A stretch of 61,837 nucleotides of DNA from the NCBI RefSeq assembly GCF_000272405.2, contig NZ_AJZM02000428.1, positions 1 through 61,837 on the forward strand. Direction: 5' to 3'. Positions 37,326 to 52,216 of the stretch are shown here, one piece after another. The notes below the pieces were generated by a model. That model ran no database searches and was not told where the DNA came from. It saw only the letters and a program-made list of their open reading frames with translations. How positions within the stretch are numbered: position 1 is the first letter of the stretch; each line of letters opens with the position of its first letter. The position numbers and the translations under genes were made by a program. This DNA is from Vibrio tasmaniensis 1F-187 (GTDB lineage Bacteria > Pseudomonadota > Gammaproteobacteria > Enterobacterales > Vibrionaceae).

Positions 37326-37526
37326 GTTTTAGTCTTCTGACTTTTGCTTTTTGCTTTTTGATTTTAGGTCTTGGTTCTTATTACTGCTTTTGTTTGTGCA
37401 GACTAGGCGATTCAGCCCTTTATTTATAATGTATTCCAATTGCGACTCGACACCGTGTGTGGAATTTTGCACAATCATTTCAATTCACATTTAAGGTCGA
37501 CAGACCCCAACGAAAGTACCTTCCCA

Positions 37527-38660
37527 ATGAAAATCTTAATCGATGAAAATATGCCTTATGCTGAAGCGCTTTTTAGCCAGCTAGGTGAAGTGACAATGAA
37601 GTCTGGTCGCACATTAACGGCTGACGACCTAGTTGACGTAGACGCTTTGATGATTCGCTCTGTCACCAAGGTGAACGAGTCATTGATCAGCAAAGCCAAT
37701 AAGCTGAAGTTTGTCGGCACAGCGACGGCAGGTATGGATCATGTCGACCAAGAATTGATGAAAGAACGTGGCATTTTCTTTACTGCAGCCCCAGGCTGTA
37801 ACAAGGTGGGTGTAGCTGAGTACGCGTTCAGCGCGATGATGGTGTTGGCTCAGCAGCAAGGTTTCTCTGTATTCGAAAAAACGGTCGGTATTATCGGCTG
37901 TGGCCAAGTGGGTAGCTATTTAGCAAAGTGCCTTGAAGGTATTGGTATTAAAGTTCTGCTGAGCGATCCTCTAAAACAACAAGAGGGTGATACTCGCGAA
38001 TTTACTGAGCTAGATACTCTGCTTGAGCAGTCAGACGTCATCACTCTGCATACGCCAATCACTAAGACAGGTGAGTTCCCAACGCATCATTTGATCAATG
38101 AGCAAGTACTGAACAATTTACGTGCTGACCAAATTCTGATTAATGCAGCTCGTGGCCCAGTTGTTGATAACCAAGCGTTAAAAGCTCGCTTGCAAAAAGC
38201 CGATGGTTTCACTGCCGTTCTTGATGTGTTTGAGTTTGAACCTGAAGTCGATTTTGAGCTACTTCCACTGCTTGCTTTTGCAACTCCTCACGTAGCGGGC
38301 TACGGTTTAGAGGGTAAAGCACGTGGTACCACGATGATCTTCAACAGTTATTGTGAGTTTTTAGGTACTGAACAGCGTGCTTATGCAAGCGACCTTCTGC
38401 CGACAGCACCAGTGCCTCAAATGAAATTAGATAGAGCTTGGGATGAAGCAACACTGCACAATTTGACTCAGTTGATCTATGATGTGCGCAAAGACGACGC
38501 CTTATTCCGTCGCAATATCTCTACGCCGGGTTCTTTTGACAAGATGCGTAAAGAATATTGGGACCGCAGAGAGTACAGTGCAGTCGAGTTAACGGGCGAC
38601 GAATCTTGTAATTTAACGCCGTTATCTAAACTCGGTTTTATGGTAAAGCCAACTTTATAA
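37527..38660 (+). CDS. pdxB: PdxB, erythronate-4-phosphate dehydrogenase
   Basis: PdxB (377 aa) oxidises 4-phosphoerythronate in pyridoxal-phosphate synthesis. It is a D-2-hydroxyacid dehydrogenase with the NAD motif [15 protein letters not shown], the arginine motif [10 protein letters not shown], the acidic FEFEPEVD and the histidine in ATPHVAGYG, plus the PdxB-specific C-terminal dimerisation domain. The start [13 protein letters not shown] is chosen over an in-frame extension of 29 codons; no strong ribosome binding site is seen. asd follows after 12 bases. Confidence 0.95.
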   Translation: MKILIDENMPYAEALFSQLGEVTMKSGRTLTADDLVDVDALMIRSVTKVNESLISKANKLKFVGTATAGMDHVDQELMKERGIFFTAAPGCNKVGVAEYAFSAMMVLAQQQGFSVFEKTVGIIGCGQVGSYLAKCLEGIGIKVLLSDPLKQQEGDTREFTELDTLLEQSDVITLHTPITKTGEFPTHHLINEQVLNNLRADQILINAARGPVVDNQALKARLQKADGFTAVLDVFEFEPEVDFELLPLLAFATPHVAGYGLEGKARGTTMIFNSYCEFLGTEQRAYASDLLPTAPVPQMKLDRAWDEATLHNLTQLIYDVRKDDALFRRNISTPGSFDKMRKEYWDRREYSAVELTGDESCNLTPLSKLGFMVKPTL

Positions 38661-38672
38661 AAGAGAGAAACA

Positions 38673-39686
38673 ATGAGCCAAGAATTTAATATTGCTATTT
38701 TAGGTGCGACTGGTGCGGTTGGTGAAACCATTCTTGAAGTACTTAAAGAGCGTAAATTCCCTGTCGGTGAAATGCACTTACTAGCAAGTGAACGTAGTGA
38801 AGGCAAAACTTCCCGTTTTAACGGCAAAACAATACAAGTACAAAATGTAGAAGACTTCGACTGGTCTCAAGTACATATTGCGTTTTTCTCTGCAGGTAGC
38901 GAGCTTTCAGAACGTTGGGCTCCAATCGCCGCTGACGAAGGTGTGGTTGTTATCGATAACACCTCACGTTTCCGTTACGAATACGATGTTCCTCTGGTTG
39001 TGCCTGAAGTGAATCCTGAAGCGATTGCTGAGTTCCGTAACCGCAACATCATTGCGAACCCGAACTGTTCTACTATTCAGATGGTAGTAGCACTTAAACC
39101 GATTCACGATGAAGTGGGCCTTGAGCGTATTAACGTTTCAACTTACCAATCTGTGTCTGGTGCAGGTAAGCCGGGTATCGATGAGCTAGCAGGTCAAACG
39201 GCTAAGCTTCTTAACGGTATGCCAGCTGACAAGTCAGCGTTCTCACAGCAGATCGCGTTCAACTGTATTCCTCAAATCGATGAATTTACAGAGAACGGCT
39301 ACACACGTGAAGAAATGAAGATGGTTTGGGAAACTCAAAAGATCTTTGCTGATTCATCAATCACCGTTAACCCGACTTGTGTTCGTGTTCCTGTGTTCTA
39401 TGGTCACGCTGAATCTCTACACATTGAAACTCGCGCGCCAATCGGTGCTGAGCAAGTTATTCAGCTTCTAGAGAACACGGAAGGCGTTGAAGTTTTCCAA
39501 GCTCTAGACTTCCCAACTCAGGTTCGTGATGCTGGTGGTAAAGACCACGTAATGGTTGGTCGTATTCGTAACGACATCAGCCATCACAGCGGTGTGAACA
39601 TGTGGGTTGTCGCTGATAACGTTCGTAAAGGCGCAGCAACAAACGCAGTTCAAATCGCGGAAGTTCTGATTCGCGATTACTTCTAA
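38673..39686 (+). CDS. asd: Aspartate-semialdehyde dehydrogenase
   Basis: This 337-residue protein belongs to the Asd family and sits where E. coli has usg, the truncated-function relative. Here the catalytic parts are kept: GATGAVGE NADP loop (11-18), C132 in NPNCSTIQM, SGAGKPG and the histidine region VFYGHAESLHIETR. It should reduce beta-aspartyl phosphate on the path to lysine, methionine and threonine. Vibrios often carry a second asd elsewhere, not testable here. AGAGAG precedes the ATG. Confidence 0.92.
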   Translation: MSQEFNIAILGATGAVGETILEVLKERKFPVGEMHLLASERSEGKTSRFNGKTIQVQNVEDFDWSQVHIAFFSAGSELSERWAPIAADEGVVVIDNTSRFRYEYDVPLVVPEVNPEAIAEFRNRNIIANPNCSTIQMVVALKPIHDEVGLERINVSTYQSVSGAGKPGIDELAGQTAKLLNGMPADKSAFSQQIAFNCIPQIDEFTENGYTREEMKMVWETQKIFADSSITVNPTCVRVPVFYGHAESLHIETRAPIGAEQVIQLLENTEGVEVFQALDFPTQVRDAGGKDHVMVGRIRNDISHHSGVNMWVVADNVRKGAATNAVQIAEVLIRDYF

Positions 39687-39707
39687 GCTTCACTGCTTTG
39701 ATAAACA

Positions 39708-39737
39708 AGCCTCACTCTTTTAGTGGGGCTTTTTTAA
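39708..39737 (+). terminator. Terminator of pdxB-asd
   Basis: AAGCCTCACT pairs with AGTGGGGCTT (one G-U pair), followed by TTTT, 21 bases after the asd stop. Confidence 0.9.
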
Positions 39738-39895
39738 TCGATTGAAAATATTGTTAGTCAAATTGTGTGAAATTGCTGCGAATATTGTCGCTGCAACACA
39801 TTTTTTGTTTTCATCTCTATAGCTTTACGTCGTTTATCCGATATATTTAACAGTTCATCAATTTATTCGAATTTAAGCACCTAGCTGAGCCTTTT

Positions 39896-44962
<5,067 letters not shown>

Positions 44963-44976
44963 ATTCAAAAAATTAT

Positions 44977-45006
44977 AAAGGGTAGCGTTGGCTACCCTTT
45001 ATTTTA
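44977..45006 (+). terminator. Terminator of fimV
   Basis: AAAGGGTAGC (44977-44986) and GCTACCCTTT (44991-45000) form a perfect stem with loop GTTG, followed by ATTTT. Confidence 0.88.
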
Positions 45007-45156
45007 GGGCGATACAGTTAGCGTCTATTTTATTTAGCTTGCTAAAACCACCGTCTAGGCGGTAGTGATTGTTTATTGAAGTTTTAGCCCCATCCTATTT
45101 GGGCTAGCACTCATTTCCGTATATACTTCTCGCCCATTTTCAAAGAGAACAAGAAC

Positions 45157-45951
45157 ATGAAAATTGCTTTAGGTATTGAATATAACGGTACCCACTACTT
45201 TGGTTGGCAGCGCCAACGAGACGTGAAAAGTGTCCAAGAAGAATTGGAAAAGGCTCTTTCAGTTGTCGCGAATCACCCTGTAGAAGTTATGTGTGCTGGT
45301 CGCACAGATGCCGGTGTTCACGGTACGGGACAAGTCGTTCACTTTGAAACTAATGTCGATCGTAAAATGGTTGCATGGACAATGGGCGCAAATGCCAACA
45401 TGCCAAAAGATATTGCCGTTCGTTGGGCAACAGAAGTGAATGAGGATTTCCATGCTCGTTTTTCTGCAACAGCACGCCGTTATCGCTACATTATCTTTAA
45501 CCATGCTCTACGTCCTGGCATTTTGAATTCAGGTGTGAGCCATTATCATGGTCACCTTGATGAGAAAAAGATGCATGAAGCGGGTCAGTACTTACTTGGT
45601 GAGAATGATTTTACTTCGTTCAGGGCAACACATTGTCAATCTCGTAGCCCATGGAGAAACATGATTCACTTAAACGTGACTCGTCATGGGCATTACATAG
45701 TGATCGATATTAAAGCGAATGCGTTTGTTCACCATATGGTGAGGAATATTACTGGTAGCCTAATTGCGGTAGGTAAAGGTGATCAAAAACCAGAGTGGAT
45801 TCAGTGGCTTTTAGAGGCTAAAGATCGAAAAGTGGCAGGCGCGACAGCGAAAGCGGAAGGCTTATACTTAGTAGATGTTGATTATCCTGAACATTTTGGA
45901 CTACCAAGAGAGCCTATTGGCCCTCTATTTTTGCCGGATAATTTGAACTAA
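45157..45951 (+). CDS. truA: TruA, tRNA pseudouridine synthase (positions 38-40)
   Basis: TruA (264 aa) isomerises uridines 38-40 in the anticodon arm of many tRNAs. The catalytic aspartate D51 lies in [15 protein letters not shown]. The RYRYII and [11 protein letters not shown] segments are also conserved. It starts a run of genes in the E. coli order (truA, accD, folC, dedD, cvpA, purF); dedA, found between truA and accD in E. coli, is absent. Confidence 0.96.
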   Translation: MKIALGIEYNGTHYFGWQRQRDVKSVQEELEKALSVVANHPVEVMCAGRTDAGVHGTGQVVHFETNVDRKMVAWTMGANANMPKDIAVRWATEVNEDFHARFSATARRYRYIIFNHALRPGILNSGVSHYHGHLDEKKMHEAGQYLLGENDFTSFRATHCQSRSPWRNMIHLNVTRHGHYIVIDIKANAFVHHMVRNITGSLIAVGKGDQKPEWIQWLLEAKDRKVAGATAKAEGLYLVDVDYPEHFGLPREPIGPLFLPDNLN

Positions 45952-46126
45952 ATGTGAGACTTAGGTTCAAAAAGTATTACGGTTTCGTGCGTAAAATAGT
46001 CACGGAAAATAGGTACAACCAGTTTTTTATCTACAGTCGCTGTTTTATGTGCTTTAATTCCCGGCATAATTCCCAAATTTATTTCTTTCGCAATCAAGCG
46101 GAGGAATCGAAACAAAAAGGTCTTCC

Positions 46127-47053
46127 ATGAGTTGGCTTGAAAAGATTTTAGAAAAAAGCAACATCGTAACATCTCGTAAAGCGTCAATCCCTGAGGGTGT
46201 TTGGACTAAATGTACTTCTTGTGAGCAGGTTCTTTACCATGCTGAACTAGAGCGTAACCTAGAAGTATGTCCAAAATGTGACCATCACATGCGTATGAAA
46301 GCACGTCGCCGTCTGGATACATTCCTAGACAAAGGTGAGCGTGTTGAACTAGGTACTGATCTTGAGCCACAAGACAAACTGAAGTTTAAAGACTCTAAGC
46401 GTTACAAAGAACGTATCTCTGTTGCTCAAAAGAACAGTGGTGAAACAGACGCATTAGTTGCAATGAAAGGCGAACTGCTTGGTTTACCTATCGTTGCGTG
46501 TGCGTTTGAGTTCTCATTTATGGGCGGCTCAATGGGTTCTGTTGTTGGTGCTCGTTTTGTGAAAGCGGTAGATGCAGCTATTGAGAACAACTGTGGTTTA
46601 GTTTGTTTCTCTGCAAGTGGTGGTGCTCGTATGCAAGAGGCATTGATGTCTCTCATGCAAATGGCAAAAACCAGTGCTGCTCTAGAGCGTCTATCTGCGA
46701 AAGGCCTACCGTTTGTTTCAGTAATGACTGATCCAACAATGGGTGGCGTTTCTGCAAGTTTAGCAATGCTTGGCGATATCAATATCGGTGAACCAAAAGC
46801 GCTTATCGGTTTTGCTGGACGTCGTGTAATCGAGCAAACTGTACGTGAAGATCTTCCTGAAGGTTTCCAACGCAGTGAGTTCCTACTAGACCACGGTGCT
46901 ATCGACATGATCGTTGACCGTCGTGAGATGCGTCAGCGCGTTGCAAGCCTTGTTGCTAAAATGACCAATCAGCCTTCACCATTAGTAGTTTCTGTGAACG
47001 ATTCACCGAATGAAGCTGCTTATGAAGTACCAGAAGCGCCAGAAAAAGGGTAA
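46127..47053 (+). CDS. accD: AccD, acetyl-CoA carboxylase carboxyltransferase beta subunit
   Basis: AccD (308 aa) with AccA transfers the carboxyl group from biotin to acetyl-CoA, giving malonyl-CoA. The N-terminal zinc ribbon has C29, C32, C48 and C51; E. coli AccA/AccD uses it to bind nucleic acid, including its own mRNA. The carboxyltransferase core shows [12 protein letters not shown] and [13 protein letters not shown] precedes the ATG by six bases. folC follows after 42 bases. Confidence 0.97.
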   Translation: MSWLEKILEKSNIVTSRKASIPEGVWTKCTSCEQVLYHAELERNLEVCPKCDHHMRMKARRRLDTFLDKGERVELGTDLEPQDKLKFKDSKRYKERISVAQKNSGETDALVAMKGELLGLPIVACAFEFSFMGGSMGSVVGARFVKAVDAAIENNCGLVCFSASGGARMQEALMSLMQMAKTSAALERLSAKGLPFVSVMTDPTMGGVSASLAMLGDINIGEPKALIGFAGRRVIEQTVREDLPEGFQRSEFLLDHGAIDMIVDRREMRQRVASLVAKMTNQPSPLVVSVNDSPNEAAYEVPEAPEKG

Positions 47054-47095
47054 AGTACCTTCTAACAAACCTACTTAATTATGGTTATGAGTTAG

Positions 47096-48358
47096 ATGAG
47101 TCAACAACCTATTCCTCAAGCCACATCCTCTTTGGAGATGTGGCTTGATTATTTATCAAACATCCACGCAAGCGCTATTGATCTTGGTTTAGACCGAGTT
47201 CAAGCTGTCGCCTCTAAGGCAAACCTCACCAAACCTGCTCAACATGTTATTACTGTTGCTGGAACCAACGGCAAGGGCTCAACATGTGCACTCATGGAAG
47301 CTATTCTATTGGATGCTGGTTACTCTGTTGGTGTCTACAGCTCCCCTCACTTAATTCGCTATAACGAACGTGTTCGTATCAATGGCAAAGATCTGTCTGA
47401 TCAAAAGATGGTTCAGTCTTTCGATTTCATTGAGAAAGAACGTGGTGAAATCAGCCTTAGCTTTTTTGAATATGGCACTTTAGCAGCGTTACGTGCTTTT
47501 CAAACCGAAGCGGTTGACGTTGTATTGTTAGAAGTGGGTCTAGGCGGACGTTTAGACGCGACCAATATCGTTGAACATGACGTTTCTGTGATTACTAGTT
47601 TGGCTGTCGACCATGTTGACTGGCTAGGTGATGACATTAATGTGATTGGTTTTGAGAAAGCGGGCATTTATCGTAGCGGTAAACCCGCTATCTGTGGTCA
47701 ACCCAAGCCACCAGCTACGGTTGCGGCACACGCTGATGATATTAACGCTGAGTTCTACCAAGTAGGGATTCAATACACCTATGATGTAGATGGTGATACT
47801 TGGAACTGGCGCAGTGGCGCATTCCAGTTAGAATCGCTACCTATCCCAAGCTTACCGTTGCCGAACGCAGCCACCGCACTGATGGCATTAGGTACTTCAG
47901 AACTAAGCATTAGTGATGTGAATGTTGTTAACGGTATGAAGAATGCGCAGCTTCCTGGGCGTATGCAGCAAATTAGCGAACAACCGGTGATTGTGCTTGA
48001 TGTAGCACACAACCCGCATTCTGCTGAGTACTTTGCGCAGCAAGTCGCGAAGAAGTATGCAGGCAAAAATTTACACGTTGTAGTCGCCATGCTTCATGAC
48101 AAAGATATCCCCGCGACATTGGAAGTATTAGCTCCAATAACAACACATTGGTACCCAGCTTCGCTGAAAGGCCCACGAGCCGCAACAGCCGCTGAATTGT
48201 GTCAAAGCTTACCTGAAGGTGTAGAGCAGTATTCAAACCCTGTTGTAGCGTTTGAAGCGGCTTTAGCTTCTGTTATAGATGACGATGTTGTGTTGGTTGT
48301 CGGTTCTTTCCATACCGTGGGTGAAGTGTTGGAGCATTGGCAGAAAAAAGGAAACTAA
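47096..48358 (+). CDS. folC: FolC, dihydrofolate synthase / folylpolyglutamate synthase
   Basis: FolC (420 aa) adds glutamate to dihydropteroate and then to folates. The Mur-ligase P-loop is GTNGKGST (about 57-64), and SSPHLIRYNERVRING and LEVGLGGRLDATN are family motifs. Its last codon is directly followed by the ATG of dedD, with no gap, so the two are coupled. With folD elsewhere in the window, folate genes appear twice. Confidence 0.95.
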   Translation: MSQQPIPQATSSLEMWLDYLSNIHASAIDLGLDRVQAVASKANLTKPAQHVITVAGTNGKGSTCALMEAILLDAGYSVGVYSSPHLIRYNERVRINGKDLSDQKMVQSFDFIEKERGEISLSFFEYGTLAALRAFQTEAVDVVLLEVGLGGRLDATNIVEHDVSVITSLAVDHVDWLGDDINVIGFEKAGIYRSGKPAICGQPKPPATVAAHADDINAEFYQVGIQYTYDVDGDTWNWRSGAFQLESLPIPSLPLPNAATALMALGTSELSISDVNVVNGMKNAQLPGRMQQISEQPVIVLDVAHNPHSAEYFAQQVAKKYAGKNLHVVVAMLHDKDIPATLEVLAPITTHWYPASLKGPRAATAAELCQSLPEGVEQYSNPVVAFEAALASVIDDDVVLVVGSFHTVGEVLEHWQKKGN

Positions 48359-48934
48359 ATGGCAAGTAAATTCCAAAGCCGATTAGTCGGCACCATCATT
48401 TTAGTGGCCATTGGCGTGATTGTATTGCCCGATGTGCTGGATGGTAAGAAGCTCCACTATAAAGAAGAGTTTGCAAGCATTCCGATTAAGCCTGAGCTTG
48501 ATAGTAATGTTGAAGTGTTTGAAGTGCTCGATCCTGTTGAAGATCAGATTGCACTGCCGGACTCTCCGGTTGAGCAAGTGGTTGAAAGTGGTCGTACTGA
48601 TAATTCAAATACGCAAACTGCGTCGGCTTCCAGTAACAAAGAAGCGGATAAAGTGGCGGTGGTGGTTAAGCCGGTACCTGAAAAAAATGAATACCAAGAC
48701 AGTGCTTGGATTATTCAATTGATGGCTTTGAAGAATGCTGACAACGCAAAAAACGTTGTTAAGGATTTACAGAAGCGTGGTTATCAGGCTCATACCAAGC
48801 AAGAAAAAACATTTACGCGAGTAATTATTGGCCCGGATGTTTCTAAATCCAAACTTGAGCGACAAATTAAGGAATTAGAAAAAATTACGGGTTCAAAAGG
48901 CCAATTGCTCAAATTTAAACCGTTAAATCCATAA
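48359..48934 (+). CDS. dedD: DedD, SPOR-domain cell-division protein
   Basis: This 191-residue inner-membrane protein has a short cytosolic N terminus, one membrane helix (about 9-26), a flexible acidic/Ser-rich periplasmic linker and a C-terminal SPOR domain (about 118-190, SAWIIQLMALKNADNA), which binds denuded peptidoglycan at the septum. The TAA stop overlaps the first bases of the PurR operator for cvpA-purF. Confidence 0.9.
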   Translation: MASKFQSRLVGTIILVAIGVIVLPDVLDGKKLHYKEEFASIPIKPELDSNVEVFEVLDPVEDQIALPDSPVEQVVESGRTDNSNTQTASASSNKEADKVAVVVKPVPEKNEYQDSAWIIQLMALKNADNAKNVVKDLQKRGYQAHTKQEKTFTRVIIGPDVSKSKLERQIKELEKITGSKGQLLKFKPLNP

Positions 48935-48948
48935 GAAAACGTTTGCGT
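48933..48948. promoter_or_regulatory. PurR operator of cvpA-purF
   Basis: AAGAAAACGTTTGCGT is, on the other strand, ACGCAAACGTTTTCTT, a full match to the PurR consensus. The cvpA-purF promoter is inferred as TTGCGT (48943-48948) with TAAAAT (48964-48969), 15 bases apart, so the operator overlaps the -35 element. The same arrangement is known from E. coli. Confidence 0.88.
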
Positions 48949-48995
48949 CAGCATTTTTTCTGTTAAAATGCGCGCCAACTTAAGATGAAGAATTC

Positions 48996-49487
48996 ATGAA
49001 TTGGTTAGATTTTGTCATTTTAGGCGTGATCGGCTTCTCTGCCGTGATCAGTTTAGTTCGCGGTTTCGCTAAAGAAGCGTTGTCACTTGTTATTTGGTTT
49101 GGAGCATTTTTTATTGCTAGCCAGTACTACGCTAAATTAGCCATGTACTTCACCAATATTGAAGATGAGATGTTTCGAAACGGAACTGCGATAGCAGCAT
49201 TGTTTGTTGCAACGTTAGTTGTTGGTGCCTTAGTTAACTATGTCATCGGGCAGCTAGTTCAGAAAACAGGCCTGTCGGGTACAGACAGAATCCTCGGTGT
49301 CGTCTTTGGTGGCTTACGTGGTGTTTTGATTGTTTCTGCAGTGTTGTTTTTCATGGATGCGTTTACTGCATTCCCAAGTTCTGAGTGGTGGAAGAATTCG
49401 CAATTGGTTCCGGAGTTTAGCCGAATCATTGCGCCATTCTTCGAGCATTTACAAGCAACATCTAGTTTCTTATCTGGCGCGCTCTAG
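48996..49487 (+). CDS. cvpA: CvpA family membrane protein
   Basis: This 163-residue inner-membrane protein has four hydrophobic segments and the family opening MNWLDFVILGVIGFSAVISLVRGFAKEALSL (quoted in part: NWLDFVILGVIGF and VRGFAKEALSL). In E. coli it is needed for colicin V production and bile tolerance; its mechanism is unknown. It precedes purF in a PurR-controlled operon with a 33-base gap. Confidence 0.93.
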   Translation: MNWLDFVILGVIGFSAVISLVRGFAKEALSLVIWFGAFFIASQYYAKLAMYFTNIEDEMFRNGTAIAALFVATLVVGALVNYVIGQLVQKTGLSGTDRILGVVFGGLRGVLIVSAVLFFMDAFTAFPSSEWWKNSQLVPEFSRIIAPFFEHLQATSSFLSGAL

Positions 49488-49520
49488 CGCCAGTTAATGT
49501 CGAAAATCGAGGATTAGGAC

Positions 49521-51035
49521 ATGTGTGGTATTGTTGGAATCGTGGGTTCAACACCTGTAAACCAGTCTATTTATGACGCTTTAACGGTATTGCAGCATCG
49601 TGGCCAAGATGCCGCTGGTATTTGTACCATAGAAAGCAATCGTTTCCGTCTGCGTAAGGCGAACGGTTTAGTTAAAGATGTTTTTGAAGCAAAACACATG
49701 CAACGCCTCCAAGGCAACGTGGGTATTGGTCATGTTCGTTATCCTACAGCGGGAAGTTCGAGTGCTTCTGAAGCTCAACCTTTCTACGTAAACTCTCCAT
49801 TTGGCATCACGCTGGCGCACAACGGTAACTTAACGAATGCAAGTGAAGTTCGTGAGAAGTTGTTCGAAAAAGACCGCCGTCATGTCAACACAACCTCTGA
49901 CTCTGAAGTTCTACTAAACGTATTGGCTCATGAGATCGATACCGTAAAAGGTAACGTGACTTCAGACGACGTTTTCCGCGCAGTTGCAAACGTGCACCGC
50001 ACTATTCGTGGTGCTTACGCAGTGACAGCGATGATCATCGGCCACGGCATGATCGCATTCCGTGACCCACATGGTATTCGTCCACTGTGTCTTGGTAAGC
50101 GTGAAATTAACGGTAAAACAGAGTACATGGTTGCGTCTGAGTCAGTAGCGTTAGACGCTGTTGGTTTTGATTTTATGCGCGATGTTGCTCCTGGTGAAGC
50201 TATCTATGCAACATTCGATGGTGAGCTTTTCACTAAACAATGCGCAGACAACCCACAACTAAACCCATGTATTTTTGAGTTTGTTTATTTTGCTCGTCCT
50301 GATTCATTCATCGATAAAATTTCGGTTTACAGCGCACGCGTTGAGATGGGTGAGATGTTAGGTAAGCGTATTAAAGAAGAGTACGCAGACCTAGACATTG
50401 ACGTGGTTATTCCAATTCCTGAAACATCAAATGATATTGCTCTACGAATTGCTCAAGCGATTGATAAGCCATATCGTCAAGGTTTCGTGAAAAACCGTTA
50501 CGTTGGCCGCACGTTTATCATGCCTGGTCAGCAACAACGTAAGAAGTCGGTTCGCCGTAAACTCAACGCGATTCGTTCTGAGTTTAAAGGTAAGAACGTT
50601 CTACTGGTTGATGACTCGATTGTTCGTGGTACAACATCAGAGCAGATCATTGAGATGGCTCGTGATTCTGGTGCAAACAAAGTCTTCATGGTTTCTGCCG
50701 CTCCGGAGGTTCGCTTCCCGAACGTTTACGGCATTGATATGCCGAGCGCGACTGAGTTAATTGCTCATGGTCGTGATAACGAAACGATTTGTAAGCAGAT
50801 TGGTGCAGATGCTTTGATTTTCCAAACCTTACCAGACTTAATCTCTGCAGTAGGTATGGGTAATCAAGACATCTCTCGTTTTGATACATCCGTATTCAAC
50901 GGTGAGTATGTAACGGGCGATATCGACCAAGCGTACCTAGATTTCTTAGACTCTTTACGTAATGACGATTCAAAGGTTGAGCGTGAAATCCAACAAGATC
51001 TCGCGAACCTAGAGCTACATAACGAAGGCGCTTAG
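49521..51035 (+). CDS. purF: PurF, amidophosphoribosyltransferase
   Basis: PurF (504 aa) performs the first committed step of purine synthesis, replacing the pyrophosphate of PRPP with glutamine-derived ammonia. The N-terminal nucleophile cysteine follows the start Met (MCGIVGIVG). The glutaminase part shows GHVRYPTAG and [14 protein letters not shown], and the PRPP loop is [19 protein letters not shown] precedes the ATG. A terminator follows 25 bases after the stop. Confidence 0.97.
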   Translation: MCGIVGIVGSTPVNQSIYDALTVLQHRGQDAAGICTIESNRFRLRKANGLVKDVFEAKHMQRLQGNVGIGHVRYPTAGSSSASEAQPFYVNSPFGITLAHNGNLTNASEVREKLFEKDRRHVNTTSDSEVLLNVLAHEIDTVKGNVTSDDVFRAVANVHRTIRGAYAVTAMIIGHGMIAFRDPHGIRPLCLGKREINGKTEYMVASESVALDAVGFDFMRDVAPGEAIYATFDGELFTKQCADNPQLNPCIFEFVYFARPDSFIDKISVYSARVEMGEMLGKRIKEEYADLDIDVVIPIPETSNDIALRIAQAIDKPYRQGFVKNRYVGRTFIMPGQQQRKKSVRRKLNAIRSEFKGKNVLLVDDSIVRGTTSEQIIEMARDSGANKVFMVSAAPEVRFPNVYGIDMPSATELIAHGRDNETICKQIGADALIFQTLPDLISAVGMGNQDISRFDTSVFNGEYVTGDIDQAYLDFLDSLRNDDSKVEREIQQDLANLELHNEGA

Positions 51036-51059
51036 CGTACTCATAAAAATGAGTAATAA

Positions 51060-51088
51060 AAAAACCAGAGCATCGACTCTGGTTTTTT
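51060..51088. terminator. Bidirectional terminator, purF / LysR gene
   Basis: AAAAACCAGAG (51060-51070) and CTCTGGTTTTT (51077-51087) are perfect arms with loop CATCGA, between convergent genes. Confidence 0.94.
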
Positions 51089-51112
51089 GTTTGCGGGGAA
51101 GGGGATTGAATC

Positions 51113-51988
51113 TTAGTGAATGTGATATGCGATGACAAAATCGATAAACAATCTAACCTTCTCTGGCAGGTGGTCTTTGTGGTTGTAAAGCATGTAAATA
51201 TCACGAGGGTTAGCGCTCCAGTCCTCTAAGACTTGCACTAAGCTGCCATCTTCAATGTATTCGCGGATCATAACGTCGGGCATTAGGGTGATACCAAGGC
51301 CTTCTGAACAGGCTTGTCTCACGACATTGAGCGCATTCGCGTTGAAACGGCCTTTCTCGCTATTCACCACCGTCTCTTCATTCGAATTACTCAGCTGCCA
51401 CTTAATCAGCGGATAGCCTTTAAGTAGCGAATGATTCGCGAGCTCTTCTGCATGACTTGGTGCCGGGTTCTTCGCTAGGTAGTCAGGACTTGCGATAAGA
51501 ATATCTTTTACTTCACTGATTTTTCGAGCGATTAGGCTTGAATCACGTTGTGGACCTACTCTGAAAATCACGTCCCACTCGGTTGGATCAAGCTGATCGG
51601 CTTGGTTGTTCATCATCAGCTCAATATTAATATCAGGATATTGAGTCATGAATTCACTGAACATCGGCATCATCATGCGCTTGGTCAGGTTGGAGGGTGC
51701 CGTAATGCGAATCTTACCGGAAGCTCCTTTACAAACGTCAGTCAGTTCTTCTGCAGTAGAAGATAGACGTTGCAGTAACGGAGAGCATTCGTTGAAGAAA
51801 CGTTCGCCTGCCTCTGTTAAAGAGAGTTTACGCGCGTGTCTATTGAGAAGTCTTAGGTTTAGTGAATCTTCTAAGGCTTGGATGCGTCGTGTAATGGTCG
51901 CAACCGGAATCATAGTTTTGCGTGATGTTGCGGTGTAGCTCCCATTTTCAACGACAAGTCGAAAGAGGTTTAAATCATCTAATTTCAT
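51113..51988 (-). CDS. LysR family transcriptional regulator
   Basis: This 291-residue regulator has an N-terminal helix-turn-helix (NGSYTATSRKTMIPVATITRRI) and a LysR effector domain resembling the large CrgA/DhfA-like group (IRITAPSNLTKRMMMPMFSEF). The ATG at 51988 is preferred over a GTG four codons earlier, as GGA lies just before it. No linked target gene is obvious; rssB on the other side is divergent. Confidence 0.87.
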   Translation of the reverse strand: MKLDDLNLFRLVVENGSYTATSRKTMIPVATITRRIQALEDSLNLRLLNRHARKLSLTEAGERFFNECSPLLQRLSSTAEELTDVCKGASGKIRITAPSNLTKRMMMPMFSEFMTQYPDINIELMMNNQADQLDPTEWDVIFRVGPQRDSSLIARKISEVKDILIASPDYLAKNPAPSHAEELANHSLLKGYPLIKWQLSNSNEETVVNSEKGRFNANALNVVRQACSEGLGITLMPDVMIREYIEDGSLVQVLEDWSANPRDIYMLYNHKDHLPEKVRLFIDFVIAYHIH

Positions 51989-52216
51989 AAATCCAGACAC
52001 ATTTGTTTACAATCTCATCTAATTTATACGTAATAGTGAGATCAATGTTTGCGTTACGTCAATTCGTTGCACTATTTACCAGTATTCCAACCCTTGTCAC
52101 GAATTTCCAGTAAAGAGTACGTATTTGTGTATTTAGCAATTTGTTACTAAGTTTTATATTAGTTCTTGGAACAGATAACAATAATAATTCGACTTAGTTT
52201 TGTGAGGTTAGAGATT

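Larger units (their letters stand above)
36990..37526 (+). other. 537-base gap between fabB and pdxB
   Basis: This gap holds an inverted repeat TGGGTGAC/GTCACCCA (37029-37079) after fabB, a run of small stem-loops ending in a strong terminator at 37325, then a T-rich stretch with a TATAAT at 37425-37430 that may be the pdxB promoter. A 55-codon open frame at 37105-37272 has no ribosome binding site. Confidence 0.5.

Noticed and set aside
45948..46187. Minus-strand open frame between truA and accD
   Set aside because: It overlaps the accD start, lacks a ribosome binding site and has no recognisable features.
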